DNA from: Macrostomum hystrix
Taxonomy: Eukaryota > Platyhelminthes > Macrostomidae
Length of the DNA: 64,000 nucleotides
Reading direction: 5' to 3'
NCBI GenBank assembly: GCA_950097015.1
Contig: CATNEN010000041.1
Span: 3,560,501-3,624,500 of the forward strand
Shown here piece by piece: positions 55,101 to 64,000 of the stretch. Position 1 is the stretch's first letter. Every line of letters starts with the position of its first letter. The position numbers were made by a program, and so were the translations under genes. The notes beneath the pieces are model-generated. The model ran no database searches, was not told where the DNA came from, and was given only the letters and a program-made list of their open reading frames with translations.

Positions 55101-58100
55101 GTCTGAAGTGAAAGAGAGGTAGCATCAGTAGATCTTGTATTAATATTGTATTAGGACGAGTAAGCATCAAGGTAGTGACAAATATATGTCGGTCCAAAAT
55201 GGATGAATATAGAGGAGAATTTAATGATTGCATGGATGAATCAATGTACGAGCTATATGAGTCAATGGGTAAATTAGAACATAGCAATTTTTAGTACCAT
55301 TCTTCCACTTGGCAGAGGTGGCCTTGTCAGTGATGTACAGGTCGACATTCTCGATAAGAAAGTCACAGCCACTGCTGTTGGCTTCAATCTGCACTGTGCT
55401 GCTGATGTAAGCACTGCGGACCGTCAGCACCGACGATATAGGCAGTTTAGTTGGGCTACAAGAGCAGGAAAGATCACTTTATATGCTATGGGTGGGCAGA
55501 AAGGTTTGGTCAGAATTTTTTACTTGACTATTGCAAATAAGCCCATAATTTTAGTTTCTACTGTTATCGGATTACTAAAGCTATTACTCTTCAATGAAAA
55601 AATTAACACATTCCTCAAATAGCCAGGGTGGAGATTAGGAAAGGTGTACTTTACCGATAGTCCAGGGCGATGTCGTTAAAGCTGACATGCAGTGCAGTCC
55701 GTACCATAGGAGGCGTATAGCCCTCGATAGGATAATCCAGCAGCTCGAACATGTTCATTAATTGGCTCAGCCACATCTGCTGTCTGGGCTGCATTCGGTA
55801 ATGCAGGGCAGTCCGCGAAACAAGTAGTGCCACAGAGCACTCCTTTAACCGTGACTTCAGCTCCGCATCCACCGCTAGACTCAGCATAGGTTGGACGGAA
55901 AAGCCGAATGGCTGCTGGGCCGATCGGCTATTGGGCGACAGCACTAGCTGTAGCTCCTCCGGCAACGAGGCCGTCAGCTGGTTGAAGCAAGGCTCAGAGA
56001 AGAAGCTGAATGGTACGTCGCCTGCAGTTAAATGTGCGAGTTTTTATTTTGCTTTTTTCTCCAGAGCTTAAAAATTAAGTGCTGTAAGTGCTCATATACT
56101 TTTACATGCCCTGATAAGATATTCATCGACGAAAATTTCCTGCGTTTAATTCCCTAAAATGGACGCGGGCGCAGCCAAATAAAGCAAAGCTACGCTGGCA
56201 GGCTCAATAAGTAAAACACAGCGGCATCTTTTACTTTACTGTTCAGCAGAAGCCAAACTCACCAGCATGATACAAATGGAAGTCACCCAGTGAGACAGTT
56301 GAGTACACCTTGTTCGGGTTACCGCCGTGCCCAGACACCGTGAACACCTCACCGCCGCTAAAGTCAACTAGCATGGCGCCCGCTTGCTCTGGCTGCAGCT
56401 CGGGGTTCTCGTTGTTTCTGGCTCGTATTGGTAGATTACCAATCAGCCGGCCGGACTTAATGGAAATGAAAAGACAGAAATCAGACTGTTGCTGTTGTTG
56501 TTGCTGCTGCTGAGGATCTAGGATACCTGGCTTTCCGGAGGATCTTCGGGCTTCATCCTCATCTTCGCTTCCTGGAGCGAGAATACCAAAAAGGTATTTA
56601 TTTAATTTGAGTAGTATTTCGCGTAAAACTGCTAAAGTTTTAAGAGACAAGTCAAAAATACCACAGAAAAAAACTAAGCAGAAACCAAGATCATTGCACA
56701 ATCAAGACGAAGTAGAATAAACCCCACCTGAAACATGACATGAAATCAGAATTTACTACAAACAAAATGAAAGGAAATCAAGTAGCAGAAACGCCAACCA
56801 CTGTATATAGATAGTACAACTAGGGAACGATTATGCGTTAAATAAAGGCTTCTAGGATATACCAAATTCCAAAAAGGCAATCAAACTGCAGAAATCTCAC
56901 CCCAAGCAGAGCGAGATGACCTGCAGGAGGCATACTGCTGAGGAAAAGAAGTTCCTGCGCTGCCGAGCATCTCCGCAAAGTTGATATGCGCAGGCAGGAA
57001 GGTCCGCTGGTCGCAAGGGGAGTGTGGGGCCGGTTGCCAAAGTGCGAGGTCGTTGAGCAGCCGATTGTACAGCAGCTCCAGGTTGGACTGGCAATCAGTA
57101 TTAATAAGGCAGCGCGCCAGAGTCAGCTCGATCATAAGGCGGCTGTTGGATGCAGCAGATGCCCGGAACTCAGCCATCTCAGAAGGGTCTGCAGGTAGCA
57201 CCCGGGTCTCCCACACAAGGCTGTGCTGTCCACTGCCGCCACCGGCCTTGCCGATTATATCTCGCTTGGAAGAGAAAGGCGAGGCTCCCCTGGCCGGATT
57301 CAGAAGCAATGTGTCCATTGGCGGGGTACCGAGGCTGCCCAGCCCGCAAGGTGTAGCCGCAGCAGGAAGAGTAGCACTGAAGCCCAGCGAGTCTGGGAGG
57401 AGCCGTTGGCCTCGAGCGGGCCTCACCCGGACGTGTAGTCGAGCAGCCTCACTGATGCCATCCACTGCCTGCGAGGCTTCGGGAGGGCAGCGCCATGATT
57501 CCGCAAAACGAATGCGCTCAGTCTCTGAGCACAATGTGGAGGTAAGGCCATCAGCACATGATGCCTCAATAGCAAAGTCCGCGTCAGCGTGCAGCGCACC
57601 CAAGAAGCTGAGCTGGCGCAGCTGCAGCTCCAGCCACTCGGCGCGGGCCACCTTCTTGTACCATCGGGCCTGGCGCTGGCCGGGCGGCCGCAGGTCTGGC
57701 ACGGGAAAGTGCAAAACTAGCTGGACATGTGGAGACTCCAGTCTGATGTCTAAACGGTCCGCATCGCTAAATTCATCACAGATCTGGCTGGTACTTCCTC
57801 CAAGAGAAATGTCGGAGGCGACGGACGAAAAGGGCTGTTGACCGAACACATGGTGTATATCCTGTCATGGGTTGAGAAATCAGTCAGCTACGATGCAACA
57901 GGTGACTTATAAAATGTGAAAAAGTCTAAAACATTTTATGCTTAAAGTATAATTGTACGAGTAACAAGGTTAACAAAGTTACCTTGCTTTAGAAAGCGCT
58001 AACAGTAATCCTAAAAACGTACTAATAGTACAACATTTAATTGCTAACTGAAGAAAAGCAGTAGGATCGCGAAACCTAAGGTCAGACACAAGGCTTTTAG

Positions 58101-60845
58101 GATGCTGTATCAGATATGAAGCATATAATGATTTTTCACTCACCTCCGGACTAGATCGCGAAGGGTGAGAGTTGTTGTAACACGCATTGAAAGCGGAAAG
58201 GCGATCCATAAGCGTCAAGTCAACGTCGATAAGGCAGCTAGCCAAGCTCAGTTTCAGGCTGCTCTGCCGATCCTCTTCCCGGCAGAGCTGAGGAATCGAA
58301 GTAAGGGCGAAGTACAGTTAGTGCAGCAAGCATGCAAGCTAGGTCAAACGATTACGTATTCAGTTTTTAGACTTCAGAGAAGCAACTTGCGTGAAACATA
58401 TATAAAATAAAATCAATACGACTGCAAGGAATCTGGGATAAATCAGCGATAACTGGGATAACAGATTTTTTCAGATTTTAAATATATTATTAGAAATTAC
58501 AATTACCACTTTTCGGCGAGATGTAAAGCCAGTAGCCGCCAAACCCACCAGAATCCTTACCACAGATAATACTGGCATCAGTTTTACGGCGGGGTAAAAT
58601 AAAGCAATATGGAATTAAACTTACTGAATAGCGGGAAAATTGCTTCGATTGGCTCGGATTTGAAACCCAGTCATGGCAAACACGAAGCCACAAGGAGTAG
58701 CCGTTTCCGAAAGAATTTTTTATTAAATGCGCCAGTGCACATGCAAATCCTTATTATTGCACACGCGCTGCATAAAACACTATTATAAGACCCACTTTAT
58801 TCGGTAGCGAAGTACGTTTTCCTGCACCAAATATTTAAACTACTACAGGTGCTAATAGGTGCCATATACAGTGATGATGTATGCATAGTCTCGCACGATT
58901 GCATATAACAGTAGAACTACCAAGGGGGTAATTGCCCCATTACAATTCATTGTGCTGCACCCGGATGAAGCAACGCAAGCACGTGAAACTCAAGAATACG
59001 GGCCAACTTTTGCTTACGCATCTTTTGAAACAAGGATCAAGTCGCCAGCCTTTCAGACCGTCGATATATTCAATTGTTATGGACGAAGGTCTGATTTTCC
59101 CATAAGAGCTGGTGCATTTCATACACCAATACACGAATTCGCACTGCACCTCAGTGCAACCTTGACAGGCCTTCAAACTTTACCAGCATGTCACCCGAAT
59201 GTGCCGGCATCATCTCCGACTTCAGTGGTCACCGACCTTTATCTAGACGGAGCTGCTGGACCTTCAACAAGTAATGGTTGAGTTTAGGCCAATATCGAGG
59301 CTTCATCAGCGACAGTAGAAAGATTCGATTTAGGGATTCCATAGCCAGTTGGAGGCACTCTTCTTCTTCTTCAACGGCGCCGATAGGGACCGGCCTGTAG
59401 CGCGTGGTATTCCGGGCCGTCCAGTTGCGAGGTCCGCCTTCCGATTTCCAGGTTGAACGACACGTGTTCGCAGCTTGCGGTCCAGGGCGCAGGGCCGGGG
59501 AGGTGCCTTCTCGTGGCAATTTATCTAGCTTCTTGCAGACCTCGAGCTCGCTGGCTGCTCGACGCTATCAGCCTCTGTGCGGTCGCGTGAGGTCGCGGGG
59601 TTATTTTTGTTTTTGTCCAATGCCTGTGGCGTTCGCTGGGATGTGCTTCGTGGCGCAGCACTCTTTCTGGGAGGCGGGCGGCGCGTTCCGTGACAAGGTG
59701 GCGAAAAGGTCTCAGGTCAGCGAGCTGCAGGACAGTCCGGGAGTCGTTGGAGGCACTCTGCTGACAGCGTCGGGGTTGTGACTAAATTGGTTTACAAACA
59801 AGGAGAGGGTCCTTGTGGTTAAGCGTCGTTCCATATTGAGGTATGATCAGCGAAATTGAAGAATTTAGAATATGGGTGTACATATTCGGCTGGCGCCAAT
59901 TGCTGAAGGTCCAGGCACTTTATCTATCGGTCTAGATAAAGTTGCGTGACCACCGAAGTCGAAGATGATGCAGGCACATCTCGCGGATAAAGTTTGAAGG
60001 CCTGGTAAGGCCGAACTGACGCGCATTCTGAAGGGCTGGGGACTTGATTCTTGTTTCAGAAGATGCACAACAAAAAATTGGCCTGTGTTTTTGAGCTTCG
60101 TGTGCTTGCGTTGCTTCGTTTGAGTGCAGCACAAATAATTGTCATGGGGTAGGTAAATTCCACCTAGGTATAAAAGCGTGCGGCAAAATGGCTTGATAGA
60201 CCTACTGTTAAATATTTAATTCAAGTACCCTAACCCTAAAAAAATAATATTCAGCCATATATAAGTACTAGGGCGTCGGACTCACGACTTGAAGGTCGGG
60301 GGTTCGATTCCCGTCTCCACTTAAACAATTTGTGTCCTTTAGCAAGACACTTAACTCTGCATTGCTTCAGTTCACCCAGCTGTTAAATGGGTACCAGCAT
60401 TAGCTGGGATAATTGATGGTGGGTGTGACGTCCCCCCAGTCCATGGACTGAACAGCTGTACGCAGCCTTCAGATGCGCCGCGCAATAGCTGCGGCTGTGC
60501 TGTCGGCTGCACATCTGACCCGATTAGGGCAGGTGTAATCAATTATTAGTAATTATTACTCGTATAAATACTGAAGTAGAAAAATACAAGCTTAATTGAG
60601 ACAAATGAGTGTTAATATAGACACCACGTGCAATTTTCATCCAAGGCATGAACAAAAATGCTCTGAAATATGCAAAAACTTGCAAATGAGTGTTGCATTC
60701 CGCTAATCAAGCCGATCAAAGAGTAACATGCACGTTTGGTAAGCATGCCTTAGACATCTGATCTCACCCGTCGCTCGGCATGAGAGAACTCCGCGCGAAT
60801 GCTGGGCTGGCCTGAGTTGAGCGACTGGTCCGGAAATGACACGAT
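52148..60845 (-). CDS. ATG2: ATG2, autophagy lipid-transfer protein, N-terminus not found
   Basis: Exons in transcript order are 60768-60845, 58144-58287, 56901-57861, 56263-56571, 55655-56021, 55298-55455, 55032-55102, 54192-54773, 53509-53907 and 52148-53242; all phases agree and give 1,387 residues. ATG2 is a long rod that moves phospholipids from ER to the growing autophagosome membrane with WIPI and ATG9. Signatures in order: DVDLTLMDRLSAF, LYNRLLNDLALWQP, a strongly conserved ALDYRPTKLPISSVLTV junction, VIVEDFEILDKVATSPIKSFLYR, LQPVRLNVDQDAFYFLKDFF, and the C-terminal block IRLDFNGG, LLHLNDVELRLKRLEHRSGLLGIDRL, WLPVDSW, GLQRGANSF, GIVRQLPGAAISP. A poly-Gln run lies near 56500. Known ATG2 has roughly 1,900-2,000 residues; about 600 N-terminal residues including the chorein domain are not found between 60845 and the opposite-strand LRR gene. 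The first exon is short and rests on position and phase; edges elsewhere are well supported. Confidence 0.92.
58920..60168. mobile_element. Long-inverted-repeat element in an ATG2 intron
   Basis: Two arms of about 300 bp, left 58920-59270 and right about 59870-60168, are inverted copies: for example GAAGCAACGCAAGCAC, CAGGCCTTCAAACTTTA and TTCGACTTCGGTGGTCAC of the right arm (read inverted) recur in the left with scattered changes. TA lies immediately outside both ends (58918-58919, 60169-60170). The 600-bp middle is GC-richer, has frames on both strands without known domains, and repeats TTGGAGGCACTCT at about 59351 and 59748. Best read as a non-autonomous foldback or long-TIR Tc1-like element; the arms would form a strong hairpin in the ATG2 pre-mRNA. 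Confidence 0.65.
60262..60560 (+). mobile_element. tRNA-derived SINE in an ATG2 intron
   Basis: The head resembles a tRNA: GGGCGTCGGACTCACGACTT followed by the RNA polymerase III B box GGTTCGATTCC at about 60300-60310; the A box is cut short or eroded at the 5' end. The body TCCTTTAGCAAGACACTTAA, ATTGCTTCAG, CACCCAGCTGTTAAATGGGT resembles a conserved central domain found in SINEs of many animals. The element ends in a region with ATTAGGGCAGGTGTAATC and then AT-rich sequence. No target duplication was identified. It lies antisense within the ATG2 intron. Confidence 0.75.
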
Positions 60846-62913
60846 CTGTAGGGAGGTAGAGAGGTACGAGCAGGCACGTTAATCATTCTCTTCCTAATAG
60901 TATTATACTGAATTTCAATTTCCGTTACAAAACGGCAGCTAATAGACAAGAAATTTAGTTCAGAAAATATATTTTAGACAGGATCTTAATTGCTGTAACA
61001 AAGCGATAAAATTATACGTACAACTCTGGATGATATAGGTCATAAAGAAAGCTAAAAACATCTGCTTTTGTCATTAAGTAATTCAAATCAGTCGTAGGCT
61101 AAAGAGCCATCCTAGGAGCCAACTCGAAGTTCTTTGGAATAGTAATATGGCTTGAGGGGGCCATGAGAACAGAGTTATTCTCTGTTGAAATGATAGGATA
61201 CAAAAAAACGAAAAAGACAACAAAGACAAAGCCCTGAACCACAGTATTGCCCGAAGACTGAGTTAACACAATGTCACTCCAAGAAATATAGACCGGTCAG
61301 GAATGAGTGCCTTTAAAGACTGGACAATCTCTTGGGTGGCCCCGCTAAGCCAGGATCAGCATAAACGCAATAGAAAACAAAAGGAGGTACAAACAAACGA
61401 GAGCCACACTGGACAGACCGGGTCGCAGAGCCATGTCCAGAGCTATTAATACAAACAGCTGTAATTTCAGCCAGAAATATGTGACTCAGTGTCGCAGAGG
61501 CTGTCGATGCTTGAGCAGCCCACACAAATAACAACTGGGCCACCCATTCAGGCAGCCAGTGAGAATGAACCGACTCCTGATGGTCTCAAAGATGGTCTCT
61601 ATCCGCTTAGAAATTTGTAAAAAGTTAAATTCAGTGGAACACTGACGCATAAAACAACAAAACAAAGGTCTAAAAAGATCAAGCGCTTTCACTCAAAAAA
61701 TTGATTTAAATAAAATTTACAATTGTACAGCATTCCATTACTTAGAAGTACAAATGAAACTTTTAATCAACACCAATGTGTACAGTTTGTGCGAAGGGTG
61801 AGTAAAAACGATTACGGAAACATTGGATAAGGGGTGGATGAACTCAAGCAAGAATGAACTGATGCATGTGATCTCAGCTTTTTCTGCTTTGAAATAATAT
61901 TTTTATTGATCAGCAAAGCGTTAAACCAACCAAAGTAAGTTTGTTGAAATTTTCATACTTGAAAAATCTTTTAATTTTTTATTTAGCACTTATGCTAAAG
62001 TTTTACCTTTTAGAAAGAATTTAGCTCCTTAAAGCAGATCCCCGATTCAAACAAGCCCATGTTTCAATATTACGAGTACTACCATACTACCGGTAAGCAA
62101 GTGTACACAAGCACGTTATAAAAATCTACAAAAAATAAAATAAAAAGTTGGAAAAGTAATATGCTTCCTGCAAATAGAACTAGTGGAAAAATACTATTTG
62201 CTTAGACTTAACAGGCTTTTAGGCTTTTGGGAAAGGTTATAGGCTATGGGCGATGCCACCTGTCTGGAAACAGAAGAAAATACGCTGCTCGCTGCTGGAG
62301 ACAGTAAAAAGCAAGAATATCTGAGAGAGCACAAACCATGTACACTGGTGGCAAAAGTCGACCACAGCCTATACCGCCCAGGTGAGGGTAGATAAGAGTG
62401 TAACGGGTAAGGGAATAGAGACAGATGTACAGTCGCGGCAAACTGCAAGGCCAAGCTCAGGCATTAAAATTTTCTTTCTCAGGCCAACCCGCACTACACG
62501 CACTTACTATGTCTGAGGCCGGCAAATATTCAGAGAGAGGAGGCTAAAGTAATGAGTCATGCTCTGCATGCTCTGTCTGTCGGCTGCGGGTGTAGAGAAG
62601 TCAGAGAGGACAGGACTATGGCACCCTCAAAACTGCTCGACCAACCCAACTAGCCAAGAAAGGAAACGCCCCACGTAGCCTAAAAAGAGCTAGACCCGGT
62701 GCAAAGCAAAGAAAAATCTCACGCAGTCAGTTATGTTAGAATAAGGAAATAGCCAAAGCACGCAGTAGCAATTCACCTGACAAGCATAAATAGTCACTTA
62801 ACCATAAGAGAAGGAAAAGACAAATTCAATCAAGAATAAAAAATGCTCATGACCGTGGACAGGAAAGGCTTTTAGAAATCATAATCGCTCTGTTAATTAT
62901 TTAAGAAGACGAT
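60846..62913. other. Stretch between ATG2 first recognised exon and LRR gene
   Basis: Either upstream flank or a long ATG2 intron. I looked on the minus strand for earlier ATG2 exons and saw none. On the plus strand a 52-codon frame at 62246-62404 (starting MGDATCLETEENTLL) is not supported by any similarity. The promoter of the LRR gene should be here, but no TATA box stands out. Confidence 0.45.
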
Positions 62914-64000
62914 ATGACAAGCCTTCTACCTTCACTGTTTGTGCTTCAACTGTGTCTCAGCATCTCCAGCGTGCTGCCTAGTGCATTGTATCTAACCCAA
63001 AGCAACTATGCGCCGTGCTCATTCAACAGCAACAGTTCGATTCGGATTCTGGATTGTTCGAACAAAGGTCTTACGGAGGTTCCCAGTGTTGAGAGCGCTA
63101 TGATTGTAAGTGCATTTTACCTGGATGGCAATCCAATCCGATCGATGGGAGCAAATGCATTTGTAAATCTGAACCGCAGTTTAACGTTACTGTCTGTTAC
63201 GTCAACGGCTCTGATGGACAGAATCGACAACTTGGCCCTTGCGGGTCTGACAGGGCTTAAGAGTCTGAACATCGAGGCCAAGGATGGAAGCGAGAACAGC
63301 ATGAATAAGATCAACATTGATAAGCTTTTCTCTGGCTTAAAAGCCCTGACAAATATCAGGATGAGCAAGGTAAACATCAAAGAGCTGCCAATAAGCTTTG
63401 GAGGAGGAACAAATATGGGCAATGTATCGTTTGTGCGCACAGCCATAGCATCAATAGACACCAATGCATTTTCAAACGCATCAAACCTGCGCTTCTTGGA
63501 CCTCAGCAATAATCCTCTAAATTTAGGTGTCACAAAAATGAACTGGCTTGGTTCAGCAGTAAACGTTGAGACCATCGTACTCGGTTCGTGCGGAATAACA
63601 ACGGACACCATGGGTCAAATGCCATCGATTCCGAGATTAAGGACTATTGATCTCAAGTCAAACAAACTGGCAAGGTTAGACGGCAACTCTTTTGCCAACG
63701 TAGCTGCATCACTGGAAGTACTCGTGCTTAACAACAATGAAATCTCAGATGGAAATACACAGGGATTACAGAGCTTATTGGCACTTAAGGAGCTCTATTT
63801 ACTTAGCAATAATTACATCAGTGCGATACCACCAGAAATCAAACTGCTATCGACGCTGGAAGTATTGGACCTAAGGGGCACGAGGATTGCTGGAATCGAG
63901 GCAGACAATTTTCATCCGAACTCAAAGCTCAAAACTCTTAAACTGGACTACACTAATAGTCACTCTTTTCACGCACTCGCATTCGTACGGGTAGCTAACT
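62914..64000 (+). CDS. Extracellular leucine-rich-repeat protein, 5' part
   Basis: An uninterrupted frame of 362 codons runs from the ATG at 62914 to the window edge. Residues 1-25 (MTSLLPSLFVLQLCLSISS...) form a signal peptide. A cysteine-containing cap follows (APCSFNSN, ILDCSNKGLTEVP), as in LRR N-terminal caps, then at least eight leucine-rich repeats: LRFLDLSNNPL, LRTIDLKSNKLARLDGNSFANV, LEVLVLNNNEIS, LKELYLLSNNYISAIPPEI, LEVLDLRGTRIAGIEADNF, LKTLKLDYTNS. Such proteins act at the cell surface in adhesion or signalling; membrane anchor and function lie beyond the window, so the subtype is open (slit, toll-like, LRIG-like or other). No introns so far. It is transcribed away from ATG2, about 2.1 kb from its first recognised exon. 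Confidence 0.85.
   Translation, partial: MTSLLPSLFVLQLCLSISSVLPSALYLTQSNYAPCSFNSNSSIRILDCSNKGLTEVPSVESAMIVSAFYLDGNPIRSMGANAFVNLNRSLTLLSVTSTALMDRIDNLALAGLTGLKSLNIEAKDGSENSMNKINIDKLFSGLKALTNIRMSKVNIKELPISFGGGTNMGNVSFVRTAIASIDTNAFSNASNLRFLDLSNNPLNLGVTKMNWLGSAVNVETIVLGSCGITTDTMGQMPSIPRLRTIDLKSNKLARLDGNSFANVAASLEVLVLNNNEISDGNTQGLQSLLALKELYLLSNNYISAIPPEIKLLSTLEVLDLRGTRIAGIEADNFHPNSKLKTLKLDYTNSHSFHALAFVRVAN

Noticed and set aside
56981-57841. 286-codon plus-strand frame opposite ATG2
   Set aside because: Antisense shadow of the GC-rich 961-bp ATG2 exon; the minus frame has the family motifs.
60262-60335. Functional tRNA gene
   Set aside because: A perfect B box is present but the acceptor stem and A box cannot be formed; the SINE body follows directly.
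62246-62404. 52-codon plus frame followed by a GT donor, as a first exon
   Set aside because: Length is within chance expectation and no partner exon or similarity was found.
63117-63611. 164-codon minus-strand frame at the right end
   Set aside because: Antisense shadow of the LRR gene, whose plus frame is open to the window edge and has clear repeats.

Overview
The window is nuclear DNA from an animal. Genes are split by GT-AG introns from about 70 bp to over 4 kb, and the proteins are metazoan (axonemal SAXO repeats, LARP1, an RBM24/RBM38 RNA-binding protein, a vesicular glutamate transporter, a two-pore K+ channel, ATG2, an extracellular leucine-rich-repeat protein). Mixed base composition, many decayed transposons, and splice acceptors lying just upstream of several start codons fit an invertebrate, possibly one with spliced-leader trans-splicing such as a free-living flatworm. 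That placement is inference, not shown by the sequence.

Layout: 1-593 is the 3' end of a SAXO-like axonemal gene (+). 594-10.7 kb is AT-rich intergenic DNA with two small inverted-repeat transposons (4615-5254 and 6508-6779, the second with perfect 9-bp target duplications) and a decayed LINE-like retrotransposon (-, about 6990-9700). LARP1 (+, 10772-16530, seven exons) has an antisense LINE fragment and a 28-bp minisatellite in its introns. An RBM24/38-like gene (+, 20295-25750, five exons) follows a CCAAT/TATA promoter. A perfect 97-bp tandem repeat (26735-27130) separates it from a ten-exon VGLUT-like SLC17 gene (+, 27952-39284), whose first intron carries a 67-bp repeat array. A single-exon K2P channel lies on the minus strand (42028-42990). 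43.3-50.8 kb is a transposon cluster: two TIR elements, a LINE-like ORF with an AlkB-type 2-oxoglutarate/Fe(II) oxygenase domain, and a hAT element abutting it. ATG2 runs on the minus strand (60845 to 52148, ten exons, C-terminal two thirds of the protein), with a long-inverted-repeat element and a tRNA-type SINE in one intron. An LRR gene starts at 62914 (+) and runs off the end.

The host genes have no shared pathway: they cover translation control (LARP1), mRNA stability/splicing (RBM24/38), glutamate loading of synaptic vesicles (VGLUT), K+ leak (K2P), autophagosomal lipid transfer (ATG2) and cilia (SAXO). The exon joins given were chosen by reading frame, phase and splice-site agreement plus resemblance to the families as I know them; no alignment was run.

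The most unusual item is the AlkB-bearing retroelement. The sequence downstream of its AlkB domain (coiled coil plus a DYR-x-IF block) also occurs in the 7-9.7 kb element, which carries a reverse transcriptase. Together they imply a LINE family with a built-in nucleic-acid demethylase-like domain.
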